This document shows, one piece after another, positions 46,228-56,215 of a DNA stretch of 64,000 nt; position 1 is the first letter of the stretch; every line of letters begins with the position of its first letter. Source of the DNA: an uncultured Clostridia bacterium (GTDB lineage Bacteria; Bacillota; Clostridia; Oscillospirales; CAG-272); assembly GCA_947630015.1 (NCBI GenBank), contig CANRFY010000002.1:134935-198934 (forward strand), read 5' to 3'. The notes under the pieces were generated by a model. That model saw only the letters and a list, made by a program, of their open reading frames with translations. It did no database searches and was not told the origin of the DNA. Made by a program: the position numbers and the translations under genes.

Positions 46228-47022
46228 TCACGGCTGCTTGCCTATGTAGGCGAGGATGCCGCCGTCGACGTAGAGGATATGGCCGTTCACGAAGTCGGAG
46301 GCGTCGGAGGCGAGGAACACGGCGGGGCCTTTGAGGTCGTCGGGAGTTCCCCAGCGTTCGGCGGGCGTTTTAGCTACGATGAACGCGTCGAAGGGATGGC
46401 GGCTGCCGTCCGGCTGCGGCTCGCGGAGCGGAGCCGTCTGCGGCGTCGCGATGTAGCCCGGGCCGATCCCGTTGCACTGTATGCCGTATTTCCCGTACTC
46501 GGACGCGATGTTGCGCGTCAGCATCTTGAGTCCGCCCTTCGCGGACGCATACGCGGATACGGTCTCGCGGCCAAGCTCGCTCATCATCGAGCAGACGTTG
46601 ATGATCTTGCCGCGCCCGCGCTCCATCATCGACGGCAGCACCGCCTTCGCCATGATGTACGGCGCGACAAGGTCGATGTCGACGACCTGCCTGAATTCCT
46701 CCGCCGCCATCTCGTGCATCGGAATGCGCTTTATGATGCCCGCGTTGTTCACGAGTATGTCTATCTTGCCGAGCGTTTTCTCAATGTCCGCTACCATCGC
46801 CGCCGCCGCTTCCTCGTCGGTAACATCGCAAATGTAGCCGCGAGCGTCGATGCCGAGCTTTTTATAGTCGGCGAGAGCCGCGTCGAGATGCGCCTGCGAA
46901 CGGCAGTTGAACGCGATCTTCGCGCCCGCCTCCGCGAGCGCCTCCGCGATCGCAAAGCCTATGCCGTATGCGGCCCCCGTCACGAGCGCCACTCTGCCGT
47001 CAAGTCTGAATAATCCGTCCAT
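46228..47022 (-). CDS. dhuD: SDR dehydrogenase, DhuD/KduD/gluconate 5-dehydrogenase-like
   Basis: This 264-residue short-chain dehydrogenase has GAAYGIGFAIAEAL (NAD(P) site), NNAGIIKRIPMHEM, catalytic Ser and YASAKGG (Tyr-x3-Lys) and the C-terminal DFVNGHILYVDGG. The KRIPMHEM segment and length fit gluconate 5-dehydrogenase/KduD types. With the DhuI-like isomerase it would reduce the isomerised uronate to 2-keto-3-deoxygluconate or a related acid. kdgK and kdgA are not in the window. Confidence 0.82.
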   Translation of the reverse strand: MDGLFRLDGRVALVTGAAYGIGFAIAEALAEAGAKIAFNCRSQAHLDAALADYKKLGIDARGYICDVTDEEAAAAMVADIEKTLGKIDILVNNAGIIKRIPMHEMAAEEFRQVVDIDLVAPYIMAKAVLPSMMERGRGKIINVCSMMSELGRETVSAYASAKGGLKMLTRNIASEYGKYGIQCNGIGPGYIATPQTAPLREPQPDGSRHPFDAFIVAKTPAERWGTPDDLKGPAVFLASDASDFVNGHILYVDGGILAYIGKQP

Positions 47023-47066
47023 GTGATGTTGTCCCCTTTCGTCCGTGTCCGCTTTTTCACGTCTAA

Positions 47067-47095
47067 ATTATACCATAAATTTCGCCGCTTGTAAA
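47067..47095 (-). promoter_or_regulatory. Promoter of the DhuD-like gene
   Basis: On the minus strand TTTACA (47095-47090), 17 bases, TATAAT (47072-47067). It is in the divergent region with the LCP gene. Confidence 0.8.
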
Positions 47096-47137
47096 TGGCG
47101 TTTTGCAGGCGATTTTGATCAGTCCTGAACATTCGTC

Positions 47138-47166
47138 TTGACTTTTACTTTCTCCCGCTATATAAT
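47138..47166 (+). promoter_or_regulatory. Promoter of the LCP-AAA+ pair
   Basis: TTGACT (47138-47143), a 17-base spacer and TATAAT (47161-47166). AGGAGGA lies a few bases before ATG 47200. Confidence 0.8.
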
Positions 47167-47199
47167 TACAGTTGCCTATAATTTATAGGAGGATGCGTC

Positions 47200-48330
47200 A
47201 TGAACGAGGAAAACAACAAGAAAAACGAACCCAAAAATAATAAACCCGCTCCCGCGGGCAAAAAACCCGCCCGCAAACGGAAAATTCCCGTCGCCGCGAT
47301 CGTGATTCTGTCGATCGTCGCCGCCGTGCTGATCGTGTGCGCGGCCGCGTTCGGCTACGTGTGGAGCAAGCTGTCGCTCATACAGAAAATGCCCGACGAC
47401 GGCACCGATCCGTTCTATATCCCGCCCGGGTCCGACTATCTCGAGCCGGACGAACCGGATAATCCCGATGATCCCGACGACACCTATGTCCCCGACGATC
47501 CCGAAGATACGGCGCCGAATCAGGGCGAGATCACGGAGCCGCCCCCGCAGGACCCCGTCGATCCCCTCGACGACGACGATCTCATCAATATCATGCTCGT
47601 CGGCGAGGACAGACGCAAGCTGTCCGAGAACCGCCAGCGCTCCGATACGATGATCCTTCTGAGCATAAATCCCGCGAAGAAAAAGGTGTCGATGATATCG
47701 TTTCTGCGCGATATGTACGTCTCGATCCCGGGCGGATATAAAAATAATAAGCTCAACGCCGCGTACAGATTCGGCGGCTTCAAGCTCATGAAGGAAACGT
47801 ACTTGCAGAACTTCGGCCTCACCATCGACGGATGCTTCGCCGGCGATTTCTTCGACTTCACCGAAATCATCGATATGCTCGGAGGCGTCGAGATCACCGT
47901 GACCGAGAAGGAAGCCGCGCATATGACGAGCTTCTTCGGCGTCCCCACAACGGCAGGCACGCAGGTGCTTGACGGCGCGCACGCGCTCGCATATTCCCGC
48001 ATACGCAAGATCGATTCCGACTACAACCGCGCCGTCCGTCAGCGCACCGTCATGATGACGCTGTTCAATAAATTCAAGCACGCGAGCCTCGGCGAGCTTA
48101 ACGATATCGCCGACAATATCCTGCCGAAGCTTTCGACCGACATGAGCAACAGCGAAATCCTCGCTCTTATGGCGAAGATTCTGCCTATGATAGGCTCGCT
48201 CGAGGTCAATACGTATTCGATCCCGTACAAGAACGGCTACTCGCACGCCACCATCAATGGCGCGTCCGTCGAGATCGTCGATTTCGCGGTCATGAGGGAC
48301 AAGCTCGAAAACGAATATCTGCCGTATTGA
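47200..48330 (+). CDS. LytR-CpsA-Psr (LCP) family glycopolymer ligase
   Basis: This 376-residue protein has a basic Lys/Pro-rich cytoplasmic tail (1-26), a membrane helix (about 28-52) and a Pro/Asp-rich linker (about 68-125). The LCP domain (about 128-370) has NIMLVGEDRR, RSDTMILLSINPAKKKVSMISFLRDMYVSIPG, LNAAYRFGG and YSRIRKIDSDYNRAVRQR. The Arg and Asp residues in these segments bind the pyrophosphate of the lipid-linked donor. LCP enzymes attach teichoic acid or capsule chains to peptidoglycan. A very acidic linker is unusual. The AAA+ gene follows after 32 bases. Confidence 0.93.
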   Translation: MNEENNKKNEPKNNKPAPAGKKPARKRKIPVAAIVILSIVAAVLIVCAAAFGYVWSKLSLIQKMPDDGTDPFYIPPGSDYLEPDEPDNPDDPDDTYVPDDPEDTAPNQGEITEPPPQDPVDPLDDDDLINIMLVGEDRRKLSENRQRSDTMILLSINPAKKKVSMISFLRDMYVSIPGGYKNNKLNAAYRFGGFKLMKETYLQNFGLTIDGCFAGDFFDFTEIIDMLGGVEITVTEKEAAHMTSFFGVPTTAGTQVLDGAHALAYSRIRKIDSDYNRAVRQRTVMMTLFNKFKHASLGELNDIADNILPKLSTDMSNSEILALMAKILPMIGSLEVNTYSIPYKNGYSHATINGASVEIVDFAVMRDKLENEYLPY

Positions 48331-48362
48331 CGGCATCCGCTCATATCGGAGGTAAATCCCTG

Positions 48363-49436
48363 ATGGATAAGAAAGACGAGATCATTCTTCAACAGCTCGA
48401 CGTTATCCGCGAGATGACGGCGCGCAATCTGCGCCGCGTCGGCGACGACATATGGGGCCACGCCGCGCCGAATGCTCCGACCGCGCCGAAAACGCCAGCG
48501 TCGTCCGGCGCGCCGGACGCGCCCAAAGCGCCGAATTCATCGGGCGCGTCGGGAGGCGGGCCTGCCGCGGCCGTTTCGACGGGACAGGGCGATCCCGACG
48601 CGGGGGAGGCGGAGACGCCGCCGAAGGAGAACATCGACGATCTCAAGTCGGAGCTTGAGAGCTACATCGGGCTTGACTCCGTCAAGCGCGAGGTCAACAA
48701 TCTCATCAATATGGTGACAGTATGGAAGCTGCGCCGCGAACACGGTCTGCCCGCGCCCGATCTGTCGCTTCACATGGTATTTTCGGGCAATCCCGGAACG
48801 GGCAAGACGATGATGGCGCGCTTCATGGCGCGCGTATACCATTCGCTCGGCATTTTGTCGAAGGGGCATTTGGTCGAGGTCGACAGATCGGGACTTGTCG
48901 CCGGCTATGTCGGTCAGACTGCGATCAAGACATCGTCCGTGATCGAGAAGGCGAAGGGCGGCGTTTTGTTCATCGACGAGGCATACGCGCTCTCGTCGGG
49001 CAAATCCGAGAACGATTTCGGCGGCGAGGCGATCGAAACGCTGCTCAAGGCGATGGAGGACAATCGCGACGATCTCGTCGTGATCGTCGCCGGCTACACC
49101 GATCTGATGGAGGATTTCATCGACTCGAATCCCGGGCTTAATTCGCGCTTCAACAGGTATCTCTATTTCGACGATTACTCCGTCGACGAAATGATGCGCA
49201 TCTTCATGCTCCAGTGCGATAAAAACTGCTATCGTCTGAGCGGAGAGGATGCGGAGTCCGCGCTCCGCGCTCTGCTCGAGGACGCGTCCCGCGACGACGA
49301 TTTCGGCAACGCGCGCGGCGTCCGCAATCTTTTCGAGAAGATTCTTATCGCCCAGGCGAACAGGCTCGCCGCCGCCGATCTCGTCACCCGCGACGGACTC
49401 ATGACGATCACCGCCGACGATATCGCGGCGATATAG
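48363..49436 (+). CDS. CbbX/SpoVK-like AAA+ ATPase
   Basis: The protein is 357 residues from ATG 48363 (GGAGG upstream). Residues 1-35 are charged and helical and 36-95 are a disordered Ala/Pro/Gly linker. The AAA+ core holds Walker A GNPGTGKT (142-149), Walker B VLFIDE (201-206), AYALSSG, GGEAIETLLKAMED and the arginine finger segment LNSRFNRYLYFDDYS. The C-terminal domain has the GNARGVRNLFEKI sensor-2 arginine. CbxX/CfxQ proteins remodel protein partners (rubisco in CbbX); SpoVK is a sporulation relative. The substrate here is unknown, and pairing with an LCP gene suggests an envelope role. Confidence 0.87.
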   Translation: MDKKDEIILQQLDVIREMTARNLRRVGDDIWGHAAPNAPTAPKTPASSGAPDAPKAPNSSGASGGGPAAAVSTGQGDPDAGEAETPPKENIDDLKSELESYIGLDSVKREVNNLINMVTVWKLRREHGLPAPDLSLHMVFSGNPGTGKTMMARFMARVYHSLGILSKGHLVEVDRSGLVAGYVGQTAIKTSSVIEKAKGGVLFIDEAYALSSGKSENDFGGEAIETLLKAMEDNRDDLVVIVAGYTDLMEDFIDSNPGLNSRFNRYLYFDDYSVDEMMRIFMLQCDKNCYRLSGEDAESALRALLEDASRDDDFGNARGVRNLFEKILIAQANRLAAADLVTRDGLMTITADDIAAI

Positions 49437-50679
49437 GCGCGGGGGACGCAGCGGCGAGGATGAGGCAGGCCGCATCAAAGCTTTTGAAAAGTTAGGAAAA
49501 AGTTATGGGGATTCCTTCGCGATTCTCGCGATTTCTCAGCTATAACTTTTGCAAAGTAAAGAAATAGTTAAGGGTCTCTTTGCCGGCCGGCAAAGAGACA
49601 ATTTGGGATGAGGACCCTTTCTTCAAAAGAAAGGGTCCTCCCCCACACCTCTCTCCAAAAGAACAACGCGCTGAAGCTAACTGCGAACAGCTCATCGCGA
49701 AACGATTGCTTTCACTGATGCGCTAAAATCCACGATGTGAAGACTTTCAGCACCACCTTTTTCACGAGGTGAGCTTCTTTTCTTTAAAAAGAAAAGAACC
49801 TCCCTCGCGCACCCTCAAGAAAAGAAACGCATCGCCCGTTTGTGTAGCAAAAAATGCTCAATCGCAGGTTGCCCCAAAAAAAGCAATGCGCTCACTTCGG
49901 TGGGTGCAGTGTTTCTTCAACATTTGTTTTAAAGCAACCGTGACTCACACCCCCTATCGACGCACCTCACTCCCTGTGCCGTAGGCTTCCCAGCCTCACC
50001 TGCGCGCACTGAACGCGTGCGATGTCCGTCGCTGCCAGCGCCGGATTGATTGCGACGTTTCCGGCGGCGCAGTCGAATCAGTCCGCGTGGGAGCTGTTAG
50101 CAGGGACAAAATCGCGATCGCCCTGACATAAACACTCACGGATGCACGACATTGCGCGCCAACCGGCACGAACCGTCTTGTATCTCTTTGTGAATCCAAT
50201 TTGTTCGCACGACACGAGCGGAATCTGACGCTGTCAGTCTCATCACGTTTGCGACAGAATAAATTTGATCTCGACCCGCCGCGCGGAGGCACTGACGCGC
50301 TTGCCGACATCTCATCGCGGTTTACGCCCGAAGCGATTCTTTCCGCCGATTGAATAACATCGACGCCACACGGGAGCCTCTTTCGGGATCGTTAAGGGCC
50401 TCTTTCTTGCGAGAAAGAGGCCCTTAACATAATTCAAAAACTTTGAAAAAGTTTGCAGAAAGGAAAGAGTGGGATTGCAAAGGCTCAACCTTTGCGCACG
50501 CGTCTCTTTGCCGGCCGGCAAAGAGACCCGTAACGCTTTTTTAACTTTTGCAAAAGTTTTATATCCGGCGCCGCGCGTACCGCCAAGGAATCCCCTAAAG
50601 CTTTCTAAACTTTTTCAAAAGTTTCAGTTTAGAACTTGCGGGAATGCGAGGGCGTCGAGCCTTCGCCACGATCGCCCTA
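49437..50679 (-). repeat. 3'-end hairpin-module array G
   Basis: The largest array (1.24 kb), between the convergent AAA+ and M42 genes. It carries AACTTT/AAAGTT hairpins (near 49480, 49545, 50440, 50545, 50610); two GGCCGG palindromes (49567-49599 truncated, 50502-50527 complete); GGACCC/GGGTCC (49612-49638); GAGGTGAGCTTCTTTTC/GAAAAGAACCTCCCTCG (49766-49808); the GATGTCCGTCGCTGCCAGC module (about 49900-50110, as in D); an inverted diverged copy of the 191 bp core (about 50130-50300); and a 38-base hairpin with 17-bp arms GTTAAGGGCCTCTTTCT (50391-50428). Module order is nearly that of array D but with insertions. Confidence 0.85.
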
Positions 50680-51660
50680 TCAGCCCTCGATGATGCCGAG
50701 GGCGAGGGACACGCACGCTTCCGCGTCGGACAAATCGATCATTTCGTGAGGCGTATGGCAATACCGCGTCGGCACGGAGATACAGCCCGCGCTGCATCCC
50801 GCGCCCGCCGCCTGCATCGACGACGTATCCGTGCCGCCGCGAGTCAGAATCTCGAGCTGATATTTGATCCCGCGCGCTTTCGCGATCTCCGTCATCCGTT
50901 TCACGAGCGCAGGATCGGATATGACCGAATTATCCTTGATTTTGATCGCGGCGCCGCCGCCGAGCTTCACCGCCATCTTCGGCGACGTCGGCGTGTCGCC
51001 GGTGCCTGTCACGTCGACCGCGACGGCGATATCGGGCATGATCCCGAACGCAGCCGTTCTCGATCCGCGGCATCCGACCTCCTCCTGAACGGTGAACACG
51101 TAATAGACGTCGTAGGGCGAGACGTCCGCGCGGCGCGCGGCCTCGATCAGAATCGCGCATCCGATCCTGTCGTCGATGGGACGGCCCGTGATCCTTCCTC
51201 CCGACAGCCTGCGGAGCGATTTTTCGACCGCGAACGTATCGCCGGTACGGACGCGCCTTAACGCGTCCGCGCGCGACTTCGCGCCGATATCGACGCAGTA
51301 CGAATCAGCCGATGATGCCTTTTCGCTTGTCGCCGGTACGATCACGCCGCGCGTCCCGTTCTCGAATACGACCTCGTCGTAAAGCACCGCGTCGTAATGG
51401 ATCCCGCCCGCGTTCGAGAATCTCACCATTCCGTTCTCGTCCGCGTCGGTGACATAGAATCCGATCTCGTCCATATGCGCCGCCAGCATCAGCCGCTGCG
51501 CGCCATCCCCGCCGCGCTTATGCGCGATCAGATTCCCGAGCGCGTCCGTGCTTACCTCGTCCACATACGGTTCTATCATCCGTTCGATCGTCCGGCGGAT
51601 ACCGTCCTCGCGTCCCGATACTCCCAAAGGAGCAGTGAGCTGCTTTAAAAGCGTATACAT
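50680..51660 (-). CDS. M42 family aminopeptidase (third of three)
   Basis: This 326-residue metallopeptidase has His62 and Asp64 in AAHMDEIGF, the bridging Asp in IDDRIGCAILIEA, TVQEEVGCRGS with the catalytic Glu pair, and C-terminal SVPTRYCHTPHEMIDL with the last metal-ligand His. M42 peptidases form tetrahedral dodecamers that trim peptides in the cytoplasm. The order from the promoter is 53834, 52786, 51660, with a 28-base gap before this gene. It borders array G. Confidence 0.9.
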   Translation of the reverse strand: MYTLLKQLTAPLGVSGREDGIRRTIERMIEPYVDEVSTDALGNLIAHKRGGDGAQRLMLAAHMDEIGFYVTDADENGMVRFSNAGGIHYDAVLYDEVVFENGTRGVIVPATSEKASSADSYCVDIGAKSRADALRRVRTGDTFAVEKSLRRLSGGRITGRPIDDRIGCAILIEAARRADVSPYDVYYVFTVQEEVGCRGSRTAAFGIMPDIAVAVDVTGTGDTPTSPKMAVKLGGGAAIKIKDNSVISDPALVKRMTEIAKARGIKYQLEILTRGGTDTSSMQAAGAGCSAGCISVPTRYCHTPHEMIDLSDAEACVSLALGIIEG

Positions 51661-51688
51661 CGTTGTTTCCTTGCCTTTCTTTCTTAAT

Positions 51689-52786
51689 TTAATACAGGCG
51701 GACCGCTGCCTGCGGCTCGACGTGTTCCGCTATCGCCGCGCAAAGCGCGATCGTCGATTTAAAATCGTCGTAATGTATGACGTTTGACGCCGTATGTATG
51801 TACCGCGCGGGAGCCGAGATCGCCGCCGTCGGTATGCCGGCGCGCGTCTTATGGATGTGACCGGCGTCGTTGCCGCCCGAAACGTACCGTTTCGGCTGAC
51901 ATTTTACGCCGTATTCCCGCGCCGTATTCATGACGAGATCGAACATTTCGCGGCTGTATATCGTCGAGCGGTCCATGAATGAGATCGCGGGGCCTTCCCC
52001 AAGCTCGGCGACGCGCGCCTCGACGGGCGAACCCGTATTATCGGCGACCGCCGTCGCCTCCAGAACGAACGCCATATGCGGATCGCGGTCGAATGCCGTC
52101 GTCATCGCGCCCGATTTTCCCACTTCCTCGCGCACCGTAAACGCGAATATCGTATCGTGATCGGGACGTTCGTTTGATTCGTACATCTCGCGGCACACGG
52201 TCACAAGCACCGCGCATCCGAATCTGTCGTCGATCGCCTTGCATTTGATATATTTCCCGTCCGCGCCGAATCTGACGAAATCCGATCTGAACGCCGCAAA
52301 CGCTCCGCGTTTGACGTATGCCTCGGCCTCGTCCTTATCCTTCGCGCCGATATCGATATAGAGTCCCGACGTCTTCGGCATCGATTCGCGTTCGCCGCCG
52401 TCGAGCTGATGGATCGCCTTTGTGCCGATCACGCCCGCTATCTTGTTGTTTTCGTCGCCGACGGTGACGGCGCGCGCCGGAAGCGCGTAGCCCACGATCC
52501 CGCCGAGATTTGAAAATTTCAGCGTTCCGTCGCCGTTTACGTTCGTGATCATGAATCCGACCTCGTCCATGTGGGCGGAGAACATCATGCGGCGCTCGTT
52601 TTCGGTCCCGTGGTTCTTCCCATACAAAACGACGGTCAGATTTCCCATTTTATCGAGCTTCATTTCGTCGCAGAAATCCTCCGTCTGCGACTTTATAATC
52701 TCGGCGACGTTATCCTCGCAGCCCGTCGGGCCGAACGCGAGACAAAGCTCGCGCAGAAGCTCGTCGTCATAGTAAAGCTTACTCAC
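51689..52786 (-). CDS. M42 family aminopeptidase (second of three)
   Basis: This 365-residue protein has metal-binding [10 protein letters not shown] (His72), [29 protein letters not shown] and [18 protein letters not shown], all at M42 positions. Substrate preference (glutamyl, leucyl and others) cannot be read from the motifs. It overlaps the upstream M42 gene by 8 bases (52779-52786), so they are co-translated. The set looks like a small peptide-scavenging operon. Confidence 0.9.
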   Translation of the reverse strand: MSKLYYDDELLRELCLAFGPTGCEDNVAEIIKSQTEDFCDEMKLDKMGNLTVVLYGKNHGTENERRMMFSAHMDEVGFMITNVNGDGTLKFSNLGGIVGYALPARAVTVGDENNKIAGVIGTKAIHQLDGGERESMPKTSGLYIDIGAKDKDEAEAYVKRGAFAAFRSDFVRFGADGKYIKCKAIDDRFGCAVLVTVCREMYESNERPDHDTIFAFTVREEVGKSGAMTTAFDRDPHMAFVLEATAVADNTGSPVEARVAELGEGPAISFMDRSTIYSREMFDLVMNTAREYGVKCQPKRYVSGGNDAGHIHKTRAGIPTAAISAPARYIHTASNVIHYDDFKSTIALCAAIAEHVEPQAAVRLY

Positions 52787-53834
52787 GGCAGAACACCTCC
52801 AATTCGCGGTCTCTCATAACGAGGCACAGAAGCCGCGCCAGCTCCGCCGCGTCCGCGGCGTCGATAACCTCGCCGTATGTATGCATCGAACGCAGCGGGA
52901 TGCCAAGCACCGTCGTCGGCACGCCGCCGCCCGACAGCGTCACGTCGTCGCCGTTCGTCCCCGTGCCGGACGGCTCCGCCGATATCGTGTATTTTATATC
53001 GCCGTCGTCGGCGATATGCATTATTTTTCTCGTCAGCTTAACGCTTGTGACGGCCGAATACGACACGATCACGCCCGAGCCGAGAGGGGACGTCCCGTTT
53101 TCCTCGGGCGCGCACGGCGACGAGGCGAAGCCCACGTCGAGGACGAGCGCGATATCGGGCTTTATCGCGTATGCGGCGCGCGCGGCGCCGCCGCGTCCGT
53201 TTTCCTCCTCCGCCGACGCGACGACGTAAAGATCAAAAAGACCTCTGTCGTCTCCCATCATATCCACGGCAAGAACGGCCGCCGCAAGACACGATTTATC
53301 GTCGAAGCCCGCGCCGCAGGCGCGTTCCCCGAGCAGACGCGTAAACTGATTTTTGAATGTAACGAGCGTACCCGTTTTGATCCCGAGCGCCTCCGCCTGT
53401 TCGCGTCCGCATCCGATATCGACGAGCATATCCTCGATCGGCGCGACCTTTTCGCGCGCCTCGCCGGACAAAAGATGCGGCGGCGTAGACGCTATGACGC
53501 CGAAGACGTCGCCTGTGTCGGCGTGGACTGTCACCTCCGCCGACGGCAGTATCCGTCTGTCGACGCCGCCGAGACGGGTGACGCGCAGGCATCCCTCGTC
53601 AGTTATATCGGTCACGATCAGGCCGACCGTGTCGTAATGGGCGTCTATCATCAATACGGGCGCGTTTTTCGATTTCGGGAGCCGATGGAAAATGTGGTTC
53701 CCGAATCTGTCGCGCCGCCATTCGTCGAAGTAAGGCGCGATCAGCTCCGCGAGTCTGTCCGTGCCGTCCGCTTCGTTCCCGACGAGCGATCTGATACGCG
53801 TCAGCTCCTCGAGCAGCTTCAGATAATCGACCAT
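52779..53834 (-). CDS. M42 family aminopeptidase (first of three, diverged)
   Basis: This 351-residue protein keeps the fold signatures but differs at the first ligand motif: [11 protein letters not shown] (His66, Asp68) replaces the AHMDEVG form, and the Glu pair is in [28 protein letters not shown] and [17 protein letters not shown] supply other ligands. HYDT-type motifs recall M20/M28 peptidases, so this copy may have different specificity. It is first in the operon and has a GGAGA-type site before ATG 53834. Confidence 0.85.
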   Translation of the reverse strand: MVDYLKLLEELTRIRSLVGNEADGTDRLAELIAPYFDEWRRDRFGNHIFHRLPKSKNAPVLMIDAHYDTVGLIVTDITDEGCLRVTRLGGVDRRILPSAEVTVHADTGDVFGVIASTPPHLLSGEAREKVAPIEDMLVDIGCGREQAEALGIKTGTLVTFKNQFTRLLGERACGAGFDDKSCLAAAVLAVDMMGDDRGLFDLYVVASAEEENGRGGAARAAYAIKPDIALVLDVGFASSPCAPEENGTSPLGSGVIVSYSAVTSVKLTRKIMHIADDGDIKYTISAEPSGTGTNGDDVTLSGGGVPTTVLGIPLRSMHTYGEVIDAADAAELARLLCLVMRDRELEVFCRE

Positions 53835-53942
53835 ATGATTCTCCTTTTTATGATTTTGGCGCTGTGCGTCATTTTATTATGATGATACCACAAACGCGCG
53901 CGTTTCACAAGTATAATTCGGCCGCAGAGCGCAAAAAATAAA

Positions 53943-53965
53943 GGGAATGCCAACTCGGCATTCCC
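53943..53965 (-). terminator. Intrinsic terminator
   Basis: Nine-base arms GGGAATGCC and GGCATTCCC around a 5-base loop; on the minus strand TTTATTTTTTGC follows. It ends transcription of the gene at 54428-53973 just downstream of its stop codon. Confidence 0.9.
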
Positions 53966-53972
53966 CGTTTTG

Positions 53973-54428
53973 TCACAGGTATTTTTTCATTCGTTCGATA
54001 CTGTCGTTTTCAAATGCGACAAGCTCAGAGCAGAGCTTATACGCTTCCGTTTCGCCCGTGATGCGCACGCTTTCGTCGCCGTGCGTCGCCTCGTTCTGCG
54101 CTCTCGTGATCGAGACTATATCCGCGCCGCTGCCGCGTATCATCAATTCCGCGATATGCGACGCCGACGTGTCGAACATCGTCTCAGCCGCGATCCCCGA
54201 TTTGGCCGCCAAAACCTTCGATTTTTTCTCCTCCTCCGGACGCGCGCTCCCGCGTGCAAGTCCGTCCTCGGCGCGGCGCGCAAATCCGCCGTATCCGTTC
54301 ATTTGCAGCGTCATATCCGCGCGCAGCTGTTCGTTATCCACCTTCGGCATCAATGCCAAAATCGATTCCGTCCCCATCTTCGCGCTTCTGTATACTTCGC
54401 AGTACATCTCCTTGTCCGATGCGTTCAT
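53973..54428 (-). CDS. Four-helix-bundle protein, ferritin-like fold
   Basis: This 151-residue, fully helical protein contains YRSAKMGTESILALMPKV, MTLQMNGYGGFARRAED, SHIAELMIRGSGADIVSITRA and ELVAFENDSIERMKKYL. The pattern belongs to a conserved, unnamed clostridial family with a four-helix bundle and scattered acidic residues. Ferritin-like metal sites are not clear, so no activity is claimed. A strong GGAGGGGGAC site precedes ATG 54428 and its own terminator follows, so it is monocistronic. Confidence 0.7.
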   Translation of the reverse strand: MNASDKEMYCEVYRSAKMGTESILALMPKVDNEQLRADMTLQMNGYGGFARRAEDGLARGSARPEEEKKSKVLAAKSGIAAETMFDTSASHIAELMIRGSGADIVSITRAQNEATHGDESVRITGETEAYKLCSELVAFENDSIERMKKYL

Positions 54429-54499
54429 TGTCCCCCTCCTTTCCTCGTCTCCGGCGCTCCCGCGCCTCCGTGCCTATTTTGCCCTGATTTGAGGTTTAT

Positions 54500-55597
54500 A
54501 TTCGCGAGGGATGGGAGAGGGGTGTTCAAGAAAAAGCAATGGGATCACTTCGGCGGGCGCAGGATTGCTTTAATATAAGTTTTTACAGCAATCGCGCCAC
54601 AATCCCTCTATTGACGCACTTCCGCCCCTGTGCCGTAGGCTTCCAAGTTTCACCTGCGCGCACCGTGCGCGTGCGATGCCATTCCTTATAGTTCCAATTT
54701 GTTAGCACAACTTGACACTTACAATTACAGAATTGACGCCACCTATTTTTACGAGGTGAGCTTCTTTTCTTTGAAAAAGAAAAGAACCTCCCTCGTACAC
54801 CCTCAAGAAAAGAAACACGTCGCCCGTGTCCTTAGCGAAAAATCAAGCTGTCGCCGGTTGCCCTGCTACATACACGCCCACCAAAGCGAAACTGGCGTTC
54901 CTCTTTGCGCATTCATTTTGTTCGCACCACGCGAGGATTATCTGGCCATCTTAGTAATAGATTAACCACGACGCTAACACCTTCATCTCGACCCGTTCGC
55001 GGAGTTGCCCTATCGCTTTTACCATCACAAACCCGCGTTCGCACTGACATGAACACTCACGGAAGCACAAAACTGCGCGCCAACCGGTACGAACCGTCGC
55101 GTATCTCATTGTGCAGCGGAGCTGTTCGCACGACACGAGCGGAATCTGGCGATGCCAGTCTCATCCCGTTTGCGACGCTAACACCTCGATCTCGACCCGC
55201 CGCGCGGAGGTACGAATGCGCTTGACGAAACAATATCGCGGTTTACGCCCGAAACAATTCTTTCCACCGATTGAATAACGTTGACGCCACACGGGAGCCT
55301 CTTTCGGGATCGTTAAGGGCCTCTTTCTTGCGAGAAAGAGGCCCTTAACATAATTTAAAAACTTTATAAAGTTTGTGAAAAGTAAAAGATAGGATTGCAA
55401 AGGTTCAACCTTTGCGCAAGGGTCTCTTTGCCGGCCAGCAAAGAGACCCTTAACTCTTTTAACCTTTCAAAAGGTTTTGATGAGGGAATAGGGAGTATCG
55501 CGACGTTGCCGATTAACGCTTTCCTAACCTTTGCATAGGTTATCGATTAGGACCGGCGTGGCTCGCAAAGGCTCGCTTTTGCGCCCTCTTTCCGGCG
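54500..55597 (-). repeat. 3'-end hairpin-module array H
   Basis: A 1.1 kb non-coding stretch behind ogt. It has a partial module shared with D and G (about 54530-54690), the GAGGTGAGCTTCTTTTC/GAAAAGAACCTCCCTCG hairpin (54752-54795), a diverged inverted core (about 55045-55215), a 38-base hairpin with 17-bp arms (55312-55349), a GCAAAGGTT/AACCTTTGC hairpin (55397-55416), the AAGGGTCTCTTTG/CAAAGAGACCCTT palindrome (55418-55451) and AACCTTT/AAAGGTT hairpins. The 55190-55450 stretch closely follows 50270-50530 of array G, module for module. Confidence 0.83.
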
Positions 55598-56056
55598 CTA
55601 TCTGTATTTCGCCTCGAGGTTGAGCAGAAACTCCTTTATGTCCTCGCCGCCGCCGTAACCGCCGAGCGATCCGTCCGCGTTGATGACGCGGTGGCATGGC
55701 ACTATTATCGCGATGCGGTTGCGGTTGTTTGCGTTGCCGACGGCGCGCGCCGCGCGCGGATTCGATATCATCGCGGCAACGTCGCCGTATGAAGCCGTCG
55801 CGCCGTATGGAATTTTGAGCAGCGCTCCCCAGACCTGCATTTGAAAATCCGTGCCGTGCATTTCGAGCGGCAGCTCGAACCGCTTTCGCTCGCCGGCGAA
55901 ATATTCACAGAGCTGACGAGCGGCGGATACGAGGAGCGCGGAGCGCGGCTCGCAGAAAGGCTCGCACGATCCGACGTCAATGGCGGTGACGGCCGAGCCG
56001 TTCGATAAAACGGTGATATTGCCGACGGGAGAATATATTGTGCATGATTCTGTCAT
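55598..56056 (-). CDS. ogt: Methylated-DNA-protein cysteine methyltransferase
   Basis: This 152-residue DNA repair protein transfers methyl groups from O6-methylguanine to its own cysteine in PCHRVI (Cys121). TDFQMQVWGALLKIPYGATASYGDVA and GNANNRNRIAIIVP are the conserved DNA-binding and core segments, and GGYGGGEDIKEFLLNLE is the C-terminal motif. It is the short Ogt type without an Ada domain. The start is ATG 56056. Confidence 0.95.
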   Translation of the reverse strand: MTESCTIYSPVGNITVLSNGSAVTAIDVGSCEPFCEPRSALLVSAARQLCEYFAGERKRFELPLEMHGTDFQMQVWGALLKIPYGATASYGDVAAMISNPRAARAVGNANNRNRIAIIVPCHRVINADGSLGGYGGGEDIKEFLLNLEAKYR

Positions 56057-56174
56057 GGATGCGTCCTTTCGCTGGCGCGTTTTTTATATTCTATCACAAT
56101 ATCGGCGCGCTTGCACAGAAAATCTCCGATAAACCGCGAAATTTTCCCTTTGAGCTTCTGCGCGCAAATAGATA

Positions 56175-56203
56175 TTGACACGGGCGGGGAGTCATGATAT
56201 AAT
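56175..56203 (+). promoter_or_regulatory. Promoter of the lysine operon
   Basis: TTGACA (56175-56180), a 17-base spacer and TATAAT (56198-56203), directly upstream of the lysine riboswitch. Confidence 0.85.
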
Positions 56204-56215
56204 GACAGAGAAGAC

